Under the pieces are notes generated by a model. It was given only the letters and a program-made list of their open reading frames with translations. It made no database searches and was not told the origin of the DNA. A DNA stretch of 64,000 nt, from positions 124,001 through 188,000 of the forward strand of contig JAFEKR010000011.1 in assembly GCA_019022495.1 (NCBI GenBank), in the 5' to 3' direction. The DNA is from Epichloe hybrida. Lineage: Eukaryota > Ascomycota > Sordariomycetes > Hypocreales > Clavicipitaceae. Made by a program: the position numbers and the translations under genes. Positions 1 through 13,081 of this stretch are shown here, piece after piece (position 1 is the first letter of the stretch; each line of letters begins with the position of its first letter).

Positions 1-1862
1 CGGCTCGCTGGCGATCGAGTTGCTCCTTCATTTCTCTATGACGAGCGTATAGCTCCTCTTCGGATTGCTTCAATTTGCTCTCCTTTTCAGCAACCTTCTG
101 TTGGAACACCATCTTCATCTCGGCCTCCATCTTGGCTAGCTTTTGCTCGTGCAGAGCACGCTCCTCCTCCTGCTTAACAGCAGGGTTGACCTCCTTGAAG
201 ACGCTTGGGTCTTGCGATACGCCCATAGCAATGAGCTTATCGGTACGGTAGTTCTCGTACAAGGTGTTGTTGGTGTTCTCCTTGAGCTCTTCCATGTGAG
301 TTCGGATGAGCATCTGGCGAAGCTTGACGAAGTCGCAGTGCTCCTCGTTGTCAACCTCAATGGTACCCCAAGGGAACTGACGTCCACGAACAGTGCGGCC
401 GTCGGCTGTCTTGATCTCATTAGTGGCACCAACGACAGCGAAGGGGACCTTGGACATGATCTCGTTGTTCTCGGCAATGGTCTCTTCATCATCCAGCTCG
501 TACCTAGGTCCCTCAAAGATCTGGATCCCGTGGTGCTTGATATCGGCCAGAATCTGTCACCACTTGTTAGCGTCTTGCTTTAACGGCCACTGACCCAATT
601 GGGTCTGGTCCAAAAAACTTACGCGAGCTTTGAAGCTGATAATTTCCTCATCGGTGAGAGTATCGGACTTAGCGATGACAGGAATTAAGTTGACCTTGGT
701 GTGCAGGCGTCGCATGACCTCAATGTCCAGAGGCTTCAAAGAGTGGCCAGTGGGCTGAATGAAGAAGACGCAAGCGTGGATACGGTTGTCAACAATGTTC
801 ATGCGATTGACCTTGTTCTCAGCGTCGAGGTATGCATCATAGCGACGCTCTATGTCGTCAATAATGGGACGCCAGGACTCATCGTTGTTGACAAAGTCAC
901 CGAATCCAGGGGTATCAACCACGGTCAAGCGGAGACGAACACCAGCTTCCTCGATGTCGGCGCTGATGGCCTGAATCTGGACAGTCTTGGGAATGATGTC
1001 GTGGCTAGGACCCTTGCGCTCTCTAGGGGGGTACAAAGAAGTGTTGAAAAGCGTGTTGACCAAAGTAGACTTGCCAAGGCCGGACTCGCCTATAGTCGTG
1101 TGAATCAGCCAACGTGAACAAGCGAAAACATGGCGCAGCAGACCGATTGCTGTTACTTACCAACAACCATTACATTAAAGTTAAAGCCCTTGCGCACACT
1201 CTTGCGGTGCCACTGGTTGGGCAAGTTGGCGAAACCGACATAGCCAGTCAGCTTGCGTCGTACAATGTTTCTGGCGTCTTGAATGGACGGAGGAGCTGCC
1301 GGAGAGGGAACTACAGGAGCAGAGTCAGAATGATGAACATCTTAAGCAGAGGCCACGGAATCAGGCTTGCCAGCAAGTGGTGATGCGGGAGATCCCGTCG
1401 GAGAGTCTGAGCCGTCGGACGCTAAAGAAAATTAGTTAGCAAATTATTTACAAATGTTGAGGTGAACCATGGTGGAAAAGCACGGTGCAGAGGCGAGGAG
1501 GATAGCAGACTGGAATCCTTGGCCAAAATGGTAGCATTCCCAGAGTTACTGCCGCTACTTTGACTTGCTGCGTTCACTTGAGCTTCTTCGGATTCGTGCT
1601 GCGTGACATCCTTTTGAATCAATGGGGCATAAGACTCTTGCGATGAACCACAACTCGCCGAGATTGACGAAGGAGGTTCCTCCACATCGAGCATGCTGCG
1701 AAACTGTCGGGAGGTTGCAGTACTCGTCGCGGGTTTAGGAGCCGTGGCTAAATATGACGCAGCTTTCTCTTGCGGGACCGTAACACCACTTGGGGTTTCG
1801 GGCACCGTAGCCGAGTCAGAAGACTGGCCGCTTCGGGTGCGTGGTCTGACTTGTGTTGCCAT
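1..1862 (-). CDS. CDC3: Septin, Cdc3/AspB class (3' end cut by window)
   Basis: Septin GTPase that assembles into heteromeric filaments at septation sites and hyphal tips. Visible in order: a Ser/Thr/Pro-rich N-terminus from the ATG at 1862; the polybasic stretch and P-loop GESGLGKST, whose codons are split by an intron at 1160-1090; the switch motif DTPGFGD; the septin motif [16 protein letters not shown]; the G4-like motif [10 protein letters not shown]; a second intron at 622-554; then a Glu/Lys-rich coiled coil ([14 protein letters not shown]) running off position 1. The exons 1089-623 and 553-1 are secure. The coiled coil and the [13 protein letters not shown] block fit Cdc3/AspB better than the Cdc10 class. 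The 5' part is uncertain: the first coding exon 1862-1550 ends in a plausible donor GTAACT (intron start 1549), but the best-looking acceptor (CTTTAG near 1426) leads into an in-frame TAA at 1344-1342. The true acceptor is therefore probably further downstream, between about 1341 and 1295. Upstream lies a 3.3 kb spacer. Confidence 0.93.
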
Positions 1863-4800
1863 TTCCAAGTTCGATTTTGACTATGGCAGGCTTCGTCTTT
1901 GATAATGAACAAGTAGTGTTGCACACAAAAGGATGTCGAGTCCAAAAAAGGGGGGCCGCTTAGAGTCCCGTGTACAAATCCAAGAAAGTGTAGATGTCGC
2001 ACAACGTATGTTTCTTTTGGGAGGATTATGATGGAGACTTATAGTTGGGGGCACGATGAATACGTGATGAATGATATTTCCAAAGGGAACGGAGATTTTT
2101 CGATTTGCTTCGAGGGTGGGCCGTCCGTCCAGTTCCGCAGTCGCATCCCAAGCACATGGGGCCACCTCACTCGCATGCAGGCAAAACTCGCGTAGAAAGA
2201 ATGCACAAAAGAAGGAGGAGTGCAGCTTACCCATATCGATGTATAAAGAGCGGTCGATCGATTTCTTAAGAATGGACGATATAGTTTCTGTAATAGGCGA
2301 AATGTCAGCTACGTCAGGGAGGAGCTCTGATGGGGTTCGGAGGGGGGAGGGTTCTTTTATCAACAAACAGGGCCAGAACGGTTCTGATTATTTGAAGTGA
2401 AGCAAGGACGGGTTGGTGTTCCTGAAAACCAGGCCAACTCGATGCATGCAGCAGCGATGATATGTTGAGGAAAAGCGCGATGGCCTAGAATAGTGAGGCA
2501 CGATTTGGCCTTGCTAGAACTTACCAAGGGAGGAGATAGGAGCGCCCGGAGAGAAGGAGCACGCGTGTCAAAGAAGGGGTGTAAGAAAAGAATTACAAGA
2601 CAATGCGGCCACGACTTGTCGACGATGAGGGCCGGGTTGGCACACAAGAAGTCGTCGATGAGGAAGTAGCAATGATGGAAGAGAAAGACGAACGAGAAGT
2701 AAAGTGAGGTTTGAAAGGTCAATCAATGGAAGTCGGGGAAGGGGAAATTGGGGGGGGGGGCGTGCGTTGGCGTGGTGAGTGTGTGAGTCTGGACACATGG
2801 AGCAGGGAGGGAAAAATGCTGTGCTGGCCGCGAGACAAGGAAGGCAGGCACGACTGGCACGACTGCCTGCATTGTTAATGCCACCAGACAGACGGTTCTC
2901 GTCCCTGAGCCAGTGTACGTACAGTGGGGGTGTACCTCTGCCACGCCAATTGACCTCTAAGACGCAGCTATCTGGTTCGCAGAACGAACAACCTGCACCG
3001 GCAGCACCACTAACAACAACTATAAACGCCCGCTCTGTGGCCACTGAGGCGATGCATCAAAAGCAAAAGGGGTTTGTGCTCGGCTACACCCAATAGGGAC
3101 TAGCCGCCAACAGGGGCTCAACGGATGCTCTGGAAAGCGTGAATGGTGCACGAGGCCGCTGATTGGATGTAGGCGCCCTTCCAAGACCCTGGTTGATGGA
3201 GCTCTCTATGTATGGGTTAATATTCGGAGGAACAGGGGCTGAACGACGCTGAACGCGCCTGCCTGGCCGCACACAAAGGCCAGGAGAAGTAAATGATGAT
3301 GACCCAAGCAGTAATCTGTATGCAAGTTGGGTTGGCCACATGCCTGGCTGGTTCCTTCTTGCCTCAGTACACAACAACAGTCTAACTCGTGATGGTTTCA
3401 ACGCCGTGGACTTGGAAGTTGAAATTTGCATTTAAATTAATATGTACGCCGTCTGTGCCAGCCTCGCGACGATGAAGTCTATCACGTCACGTCGTCACGA
3501 TCCAAGACTTTGTCGTACACCTTCATCTTTTGGAATGCCCTAGTAGTGGCATTTATCTCATTGTTCGATTGTCGATCTGCTTTTTACTTCCGGTTTGTCG
3601 CACGTCTCACTTTCTTGTTGCGGCCGAGGGCAATTTGCCACGATGCCCTCCTCTATCTCTACAATTCATTCGGGACTGTGCTGAGCAATGCGGCCCCTAT
3701 TCATTGACCAGTCAAAAGAAAATATAGACTTGGGCCACACAGCACATGACACAATCAATCTACTTGTCTACGGGAGGACGGACTATCTGCGGTCAATCCA
3801 TTTTCCGCCCTGTTTGAGTTACGACTCTAGAAAAAAAAGAAAGTCTGGGGACAAAAATGGGATAAGAACGAGACATTTTCGACCTGTTTGGAATAGGAAA
3901 TCTCCCGCCCCTTTTTTTTTTCTTCTGGCTCGCAATTTTCTAATCGCCTTTGGATACGGACCACCTTCGCATGGGTTTATGCAGCCCCTAATCCCTTTCA
4001 CAGTCGTAAGGGAGCAGCAAGCTGGTCAACTCGTGGGGATAGGAGCCAATCAGAACAAATATATATAAGGGGCACTTCTTGGTGAATGTGAATCGCACTA
4101 TAAGAGAAGTTACTATAAGATCCTTCTACGGATTACACAAAAAAGCTACCTTGAGAAGCCTGGGTTCCTCTGCTAAATTTAGGTGCCTTGCTTATGTAGG
4201 TCAAGGGATGCTTGAACCTGGTGGCCCTATAATTGAGTAAATAATGAAATGCTCCAAGCTGACTGGGCCAAGCTCTGCCATCGATCGACCCGCAAAACAA
4301 TTCGAGATGACGCCGCTCCCACGTCGCTCTGTCACGCGGCATCAGTCATGTTTGCATTCGTACTGGTCCCGATCAGCTCAATGCACGCCCTTTAAAGATT
4401 GTGATTGTCTCTCCAGACGTCTGTATGTTGATTCTGGCATCATCTCATACTGCAGGTTTGTGGGCCTAGCCCGTGATACGTAGCTCCATGCTGCATGCAT
4501 CTCGTGTTCTTCTGTCGAGCTTGTTACTCCGTACCCGTCCGAAGGAATCCGAAGGAACTGCACATGTTTTTTTTTCTGAGTGGCTGGTGTCATTGTCGCG
4601 TTTGGTGTAACAAATTTGGGAAAGCGACCCTGTATTACGACCCCCCTTTGTTTGTCTGGCAGTCTAGTATCAGGGCAGGCGGGCTGAAGATTGTTCACAT
4701 TGTCGTGGAGACCACGGATTATTGGCGCCACACAAACATCACGGACCTTGAGATGTACGATTCGGAAGTCAGCCAGAACATGAACGACCAGTGGCATTTT

Positions 4801-5143
4801 CCAACATCTGTCAGAACCAAGGACTCGCTGTCGACGGCATAATTGATCCTCGTACAGGGAACCCGATTTGGTATAGGGTATGCGCCAATGGATGAATAAA
4901 AAACTGGCATCGTTGCAGCTTAATACTCCATAACATCCGAAGTTGTCTGCAACAGATTTATCATAAAGGTGTAGCTGTGAGCTTGACTTTGACCAGGAGT
5001 ATTGCCAAATTGCTTCCCTCCTCAGTCCCATGCACCATTTCAAGAGAAACTTTTGGAAATAAAATCAAGAACCACTATTTTACATGTTGTAACACCTCGC
5101 CGTCACACCGACAGCGCTCTGACTCATGACCGAGAACATCGGT
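1863..5143. other. Intergenic spacer, 3.3 kb, no gene recognised
   Basis: This lies between the start of the septin gene and the stop of ferrochelatase, both on the minus strand, so it should hold the septin promoter and 5' UTR and the 3' region of nothing else. Open frames of 60-220 codons occur on both strands, but none has a recognisable domain, and their composition is that of random frames. A G-run lies at about 2750-2760, a TACTCCGTA motif at 4525-4533 and short A/T runs at 3830 and 3909. An unspliced lineage-specific small gene cannot be excluded. Confidence 0.6.
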
Positions 5144-6466
<1,323 letters not shown>

Positions 6467-6810
6467 TGTGAGCGAGTTTGCTAGTCTCAACGGATCAGCT
6501 GCTTGGAGAGGATGCAATGTTCGAAAGTTTCGTCGGGACGCCGATCCTCCGAGTTATAGAGCACTTGCCGTCTGGATCGGGCAATCATGATGTAAGCGAT
6601 TCAGCAGCAGCAAAGCTTCAGCCAATGATGTCGTAGATAATTACTGGTAATAGCCACGTGATGTCGGGACTTCGAGCACACTGCGCCTGTGGACGTTCGG
6701 GACCCACTGCTTCATTCACGAAGACAAGGCGATATCCAATCCGGCTACTGCGTGAGATGGTAAACCTTTCATGTAGAGACCAGAACAATTGATGAAAACA
6801 ACCGGCGAAA
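6467..6810. promoter_or_regulatory. Divergent promoter region HEM15 / KU70
   Basis: 344 bp separate the start codons of ferrochelatase (minus) and Ku70 (plus), so the two genes must share or abut their promoters and 5' UTRs here. I see no clear TATA box. This is an inference from gene orientation only. Confidence 0.55.
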
Positions 6811-8863
6811 ATGGCAGAAAACAGTCACGATTGGAGGCATGAGGATGAGGATGAGGATGATCAAGAACTTGATGAGACGGTAAGAACAGCAATCACTCGC
6901 CTGTGCTACAATGCCTCGGCTGACAAACCGTAGAGCTACAAGGCTCAGAAAGATGCCATCATAATGGCGATCGATGTCAGCGAGTCAATGTTGAGGCATC
7001 CGCCGCCGTCCAACTCAAGGAAGGCGGATCAAGACAGCCCCCTTGAGGCGGCTCTCAAATGCGCCTATCATTTAATGGAGCAGCGCATCATCTCCAACCC
7101 CAAGGACATGATGGGTATTCTACTCTTTGGAACAGAAAAGACGAAGTTTCACAATGAAGAAAGTGGCCGTGGCGGACTGGGATATCCAAACTGCTACCTC
7201 TTCACGGATCTTGACGTGCCGGCCGCCGACGATGTCAGGGTGCTGAAGTCTCTTGTCGAGGATGGTGAAGACGATGGCCAAGTTCTGAAGCCATCGAAAG
7301 AGCCAGTAATTATGTCCAACGTGCTATTCTGCGCAAACCAAATATTCACTACCAAGGCTGCTAACTTTGGAAGTCGACGACTCTTCATAATTACTGACAA
7401 CGACAATCCGCATCCTGCAGACAAGGCAGCGGCTTCTGCAGCAGCGGTCCGAGCTAAGGACCTTTACGATCTCGGTATCACAATTGATCTCTTTCCCATA
7501 ACACACGATGGATCCAAATTTGAACTGTCTAAATTCTACGACGTGAGTTGCCGCAAATCCATATAATGGTCTCATTATTGTGCTTTGAGCTAATCAGACC
7601 GCTCAGGATATTGTGTATCGAGACCCGATCGCGGAAGTGAACAACACGGCTGTGCCCTTTTCGAAATCAGGCGATGGATTATCGCTTCTCAATTCATTAA
7701 TCTCAAACATTAACTCTAGGCAAACGCCGAAACGAGCACTGTTCTCCAACCTCCCTTTTGAAATTGCCCCTGGTCTGCGCATTTCAGTAAAAGGATACAA
7801 CATCCTTCACCGGCAAACGCCAGCCAGGACATGCTACATCTGGCTTGACGGCGAGACGCCTCAAATAGCCAGTGGTGAAACGACTAGACTAGCAGAAGAC
7901 AGCACTAGGACCGTCGAGAAGGGTGAGATAAAGAAGGCCTACAAGTTTGGCGGCGAGTATGTCTACTTCACCCCCGAAGAACAAAAGTCCTTGAAGGATT
8001 TCGGGTCTCCCATCATTCGGATCATCGGGTTCAAATCTCGCAAGCTTTTGCCTATTTGGGCTAGTGTGAAGAAGTCTACGTTCATCTTCCCGAGCGAAGA
8101 AGACTATGTTGGCTCCTCACGTGTCTTCACAGCACTCTGGCAGAAGCTGATCAAAGACGACAAAGTCGGCCTCGCATGGTGTATTGTCCGGAAGAATGCG
8201 CAGCCTATGCTGGCAGCTGTTATCCCGTCTAGAGAACGTACGAATGAAGATTCTGGGGCACCATATCTTCCTGCCGGACTTTGGTTATACCCTCTGCCCT
8301 TTGCAGATGACCTGAGAGACATCAAACCGCCATCGAAAGTGACACGAAGCACTGACGAGCTTACCACCAAGATGCGAACGGTTGTTCAGCAGCTGCAACT
8401 ACCCAGAGCCATGTACAATCCGATGAAGTACCCGAATCCAGCACTGCAGTGGCATTATCGGATTCTCAAGGCTCTCGCGCTCGAAGAAGAAGTGCCAGAG
8501 GAGCCCGATGACGCAACCAAGCCCAAGTCCAAAGCGATCAGCAAGCGAGCGGGCGGCTACCTGGAGGACTGGTCGGGCAAGCTGGAGCAAGATGCGGGAT
8601 CCGCCTCGACAGCAAACGAACTGAAGCGCGAGACGGATCATGATGAATCCGATCGGCCGACGAAGCAAAGACGTGGGGCATCGGAGAAGCCCAACGCGTC
8701 GTCCATGTCGATGGCTGAGCTCAAGGAGGCAATTGAAAGCGGCGAAATCAGGAAACTGACAGTGGCTCAGCTTCGAGATGTTGCTGGGTCGAAAGGTATT
8801 AGCACTGCAGGGAAGAAGGCAGACATTGCCGAGAGGATAGAGACGTGGGTTGAGAATTCATAA
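6811..8863 (+). CDS. KU70: Ku70, DNA end-binding subunit of non-homologous end joining
   Basis: Partner of Ku80 in the ring that binds DNA double-strand ends, starts NHEJ and protects telomeres; nuclear. Three exons: 6811-6879, 6934-7542 and 7607-8863, about 644 residues. A short acidic N-terminus ([13 protein letters not shown]) precedes the Ku vWA-like alpha/beta domain beginning [11 protein letters not shown], and the exon 2/3 junction falls in FYD/DIVYRDP. The Ku beta-barrel core follows (about residues 250-480; [21 protein letters not shown]), then the C-terminal arm and a final SAP DNA-binding motif in the last 35 residues ([21 protein letters not shown]). A second in-frame acceptor at 7597 would add three residues (TAQ). 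I chose 7606 because it gives the family sequence FYDDIVYRDP. The start lies upstream of the internal ATG at 6964, because the first exon supplies the usual acidic leader in frame. Confidence 0.96.
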
Positions 8864-9291
8864 GGGGTATTTTTCTAGGCGGCAACCACTATCTAGGCTT
8901 GGCTTGTGTGTAAAGATATAGAGCATATTTTCCGTTCTTCCGGCGGGATTTACTTGAACTGTTTTAAATTGCACGGTCATTCATGGGCGTCTTACTTGTG
9001 TTGGGTGTTGTCAGTGGTGACGAAAATGAATGAATGCAAAAAGTGCAGGTGCGGCGCTGGGACCCACAAGCAGCCAACCGCGTATGTAATCAAATCCCGT
9101 CCGAATTTACTCAACACCAACGCGCATTCTTCATCCGCACTTCTTCTCAACACACTGCGCAAGCGTCCAGCCAGCGAGCTCCCCGACAGTGAAGCGCCTC
9201 TTCATCCTCGCAGTCCGTCAGCCAAGCGGGAGCGCACTTGCAGAGAAGAGCTCGCCCGTCGGCAGAACCACAGTCGTCCCCATCTTCACCA
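8864..9291. other. KU70 3' region and promoter of the downstream zinc-cluster gene
   Basis: 428 bp between two genes on the same strand. No further coding exon is supported. An open frame reads into the next gene from upstream, but only from non-ATG codons. Confidence 0.5.
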
Positions 9292-12200
9292 ATGGCCGAG
9301 TTTCTAGCCCGCTTTAACTTTGGGGCCCGCGATGACTTTGCACCCGACGACGAGGGGGCATGCGCGTCCGTGTCGGAACTGGAGCAACGACTCCGAAGCG
9401 TTATAGAGGAGAAGACGACTGAAGTTCGAGCAGAGCGAGTCAGTATGGCACTTGAAATCGCAGGAACGGCCGAGTTCAGCATCAGTGCGACGCAACTGCA
9501 ATCACAGGAAGATGACACAAGTAACGTCGACCCCTCGCTTATGGGAACCGAGCCGATGGAGGTCGAAACGGAGAAGGCACACCAATCGCAAATGTACACC
9601 ACTCTCGAGGTGCTGAGGTCTCAACCCAGTTCGAACCCATCAACCCAGCAGGCTGTCGCCGGACTGATCGTTGAAGCGGCGAGCGCAGCCGATTCGAGCT
9701 CATGGACACTTCACCAGTCAGAAATGGCGCCGAGCGGGTGGATGTTCACTTTTCTTTGTGCAGGCTCAACTGCGGTTTGGAAGATGCAGAACCGAGGCAA
9801 GGTGAAGTCGGTTGTGGGAGACTATAGCAAAAAGGATCCAGATCCAGTTCTATTCAGTCGTCCAGCTTTTGACTGTAAAGGGCGGATTACAATCTCATTC
9901 CCCAAGAAAGAGCGCAAGATTATAGTCAGATATGACCACATGCCACTGCACAAAACAGTCGCCGACCACGTGGAGTTTATGAAACCTCCTCCCATGATTG
10001 GACCGCAGAAGCCGAGCAAAGCGACTTTGGCGGAAGCCGCTAGAAAGGCACAGCAAGAAGCTGCCAAAGCCAGGAGGATTGCCAATCGACAGGCCAAGAG
10101 GAAGGAGACCATGGAGGCTACCGCTCAAGATGGCACCCCGAAACCCAAGAGGAGCAGGAAGAAAAAAGACAAAGAGGTCCAACTTTCGTTGGCAGAACAA
10201 GCAAGCAGAGCTCTGGAGGATGCCGATGTCATTCAACTTCAACAAGCAATCTCTCATGAGAGTCAGCAGAATGGAGGAGGTACTGCTGGACAGGCGGCGA
10301 CGTCAGCAGCAGCAGCATCAGCAGCAGGAGACCAACCTCGTCCTGCATCGAAAGCATTGGCCCTCAATGTGTCACCAGAAGAGGCAGCACGACGAATGGA
10401 TGTCGCTCAGAAGATGCTGACAGAAGCTGGGATCAATCATGCCTCACTATCCGCGGATCAGCTGGCCATCTTTGCCAACCAGGCGCCGGATCTTCAGAAG
10501 GAATCGCTGAACATGCTCATCACCTACGGGGCAGAGAGGTTGCAAATCATACATCCGAGCAATAGAGAGAACTCAAACTCTGCGCCACCACCCACCAATA
10601 CACCTGCCTCGGGCGATAAAGATGGCAATAATGGGCCAGCAACTACGACGAAGCAGTTGGCGCTAGGTGACGAAACGCCTACAGGGAAGGGAAAGACAAG
10701 ACCTTTGGGGAAGTCGAGGCTGGCCTGCTTCCATTGCAAGAGTTTCAAAGTCAAGGTAAGCCATACATACGTCCGGGATGTTTTGCCATGTTCTTGTTGA
10801 TACTGTTTATGAAGATGCCGAGCATACCGATGTTGACATGCACACAACAGTGTCCCAAAGAGCGACCTGTCTGCACGGAGTGCCAGAACTCGGGTCGTAT
10901 TTGCCAGTATCCGCCACAAGTGTCAAGGAAACGGAAGACCAAATCGGATGCCGTCGTGACAGAGCATGCCGATGCCGATGCCGATGCCGATGCCAATGCC
11001 AATGCCGACGCCGACGCCGATGCCGATGCCGATGCTGATGACGAAGACAATGACGCTGAAGCAGATCCGGCTGATACAACGGTGGCGGAAATACATGAAG
11101 AAATTGCTTCAGAACAGCACGGCGCCACTCAGACACAGCAAGAGCAGGCAAGCACGGATAATCGATACCCAGAAGACCAGTATTCTTCCTACCCTCCGGC
11201 TCCCGCAGCTGATATTCCTGCTCCCGCAGCCGATATGATTTCCAATACGTCCAGCGACCCTGTTCATGGCGTTCACGAGCGACCATCACAATTACCTTAT
11301 TTCCAGTCGGCGTCAGGCCTGTCTCTTCCCCAGCCTGATCCTTTGGATGAAGTACCGCGCTCATTGCTGAACTCTGACCTTGCATTGCCGCAAAGCACAA
11401 TGTACTACCCTATGTACAATGCTACGGCTTCGGCTACGACTTCGGCTACGGCTACGGCTACGGCTACGGCTACGGGCACGGGCACAGGCACAGGTTCAGC
11501 ACCAGCAGCTGCTACGGAATATCGACACGAACGCGAAGAGGTGTCATTTGAACAGAACACAGTCGGAAACACGATTCACCAGGCCAGACGGGATTCGAAT
11601 GGTGCCAGGCGCAGCAGCGCCGCCGCATCGCCAGCGTGGGGTCAAAGCACCAACCTACCAGCTTTGGCAAAGACATCCACGTCGCATATTTCGCCGCCCA
11701 TAAGGCACGGACTCCCAAAGACGCAGAGCCCTGATCAAGTTGCGGCGACACTACACAGGTACCAGATGCAGGATGCCCATCTCTTGGCGCATGCGGCGTC
11801 GAATAACCAGCGATACACACCCAACTCAAGCGTCAAGATGCACCACCACCCCCCGGTCTACCAAACGTCGACCAACAAGTCACCGTTCCAGCCCATGTAT
11901 AATCCGCGGTCCAAGTCCCAGCAAGGCCACCGGGGAGCTGAGTCAGTCCCCCAAAGGGCCAGCAGTGCCTTTCAAGTGCCCCCAGACCCCAGCAGCGGCA
12001 GCGGCAGCGGCAGCAACAGCAACCTCAACCACAATACCAGCAACAATAACAACAACACCTTATCTGGACTGTTATCGACGGGTGGACATGGATCAAATCG
12101 ACACTCGAGCACCGCGAACTTGTCGAGTGAGCAATCCAACAAGATTGGATACAAACCGTATTCTTACCAAAGGAGCGCAAGCAGTGCTCACTACCCTTCG

Positions 12201-12479
12201 TATCAGTACGATGGCGAGGGCACAACGGCCATGACCATGACTGGTGCATACCAGTCTCTGACAGCACACAGCAGCTCGTGGAGCGATCATCGTGGACAAA
12301 TCCCCACGAACACTACCAGATCAGGCTATGAGCAGCAGGCTCACCAAGGCCACCAGCAGCAGCAAGGCCAGAATTGGCAAGGGTTGGGAAATCCTTCACA
12401 AAGCGATCATACATCGCAGGGGCAGCAGCGTCAGGGGTTTGACTGGGGGATGCATGATGGCTGGAACCGAGGTCACTAG
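9292..12479 (+). CDS. Zn2Cys6 protein with mid-protein zinc cluster and dipeptide repeats
   Basis: Probable nuclear transcription regulator of unknown target; I do not recognise a named orthologue. Two exons (9292-10755 and 10851-12479) encode 1,030 residues. The intron falls inside the zinc cluster, between CFHCKSFKVK and CPKERPVCTEC. The joined motif is Cys-x2-Cys-x6-Cys-x6-Cys-x2-Cys-x6-Cys at residues 479-506, an exact fungal binuclear cluster, but in the middle of the protein rather than near its N-terminus. The N-terminal half contains a compact ordered-looking stretch (about 155-240, from WMFTFLCAGSTAVWK to RYDHMPLHKTVADH) followed by a Lys/Arg-rich helix and likely nuclear signal (KPKRSRKKKDK). 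The C-terminal half is low complexity: an (Ala-Asp/Asn)n run at about 527-552, an (Ala-Thr)n/(Gly-Thr)n run at about 679-700, and Ser/Gly/Asn- and Gln/His-rich tracts. No fungal_trans middle homology region is visible. The first real ATG is 9292. Confidence 0.88.
10966..11044 (+). repeat. Hexanucleotide repeat (GATGCC)n in coding sequence
   Basis: About 12 degenerate copies of GATGCC (variants GACGCC, AATGCC) encode alternating Ala-Asp/Asn just after the zinc cluster of the upstream-described regulator. The unit is a multiple of three, so copy change keeps frame. Confidence 0.9.
11421..11495 (+). repeat. Hexanucleotide repeat (GCTACG/GGCACG)n in coding sequence
   Basis: A second in-frame six-base repeat in the same gene encodes Ala-Thr and then Gly-Thr dipeptides (about residues 679-702), with scattered substitutions (TCG, GGC). 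Confidence 0.85.
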
Positions 12480-13081
12480 CTTGTCGCTCAAACTGCAGCC
12501 GGCCGTAGCTTAGAGGCCTCCACGGACGGGGGAATCAAGCGACGCGTCTAATTTTTTTTTATTTTTTTTTTAAAACCCCAAGGATACGGCTTTTGTTATT
12601 TCCACCTTCCCTCTTGTCCTTTTTCTACAAGGGCGATGTTTCATGGGCGCAAACGTTGGAAGGGGCGGGGCGAAAATGTGTACTCGATAATGCATTCGTC
12701 AAGCAAGGAAGGCACGACATGTCGAGAGAGAGAGAACTGGCTCCTTTTTGTTTGGTCATTTGCTGCGCTGTGCCTATTCCCTCCCGTTCCATGAGACCGA
12801 TAAGAGGATACCATGGCAGCGTAGTTTTTATTCGTCACTTGTATGAAGATTCATGGTCTGAGAAGAATAGTAAAAAAAGTGGTGTTATTTCATAATCATG
12901 CGCGCCATTTTGGGGGGAGGGGGGAGAAAGGGGCTGCGACGAATACCATGTACGGAGTAAAATGTACATATGTAGACTACATCATCTACTTGATACCTCG
13001 GATTTGCAACCAATGCCACACCACACAACATGACAAACATGACTGCCCTACGGAGTACATGGCTACATGTACGTACATCAT
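12480..13081. other. Convergent 3' intergenic region
   Basis: 602 bp between the stop codons of the zinc-cluster gene (plus) and the PPR-like gene (minus). It holds T/A runs at 12550-12572 and two TACGGAGTA motifs at 12951-12959 and 13049-13057. No gene seen. Confidence 0.5.

Noticed and set aside
6467..6517. Longer N-terminus for ferrochelatase
   Set aside because: The upstream codon is TTG; the ATG at 6466 gives a good mitochondrial presequence.
9238..9291. N-terminal extension of the mid-cluster Zn2Cys6 protein
   Set aside because: The frame is open upstream, but the apparent start is TTG; the first ATG is at 9292.
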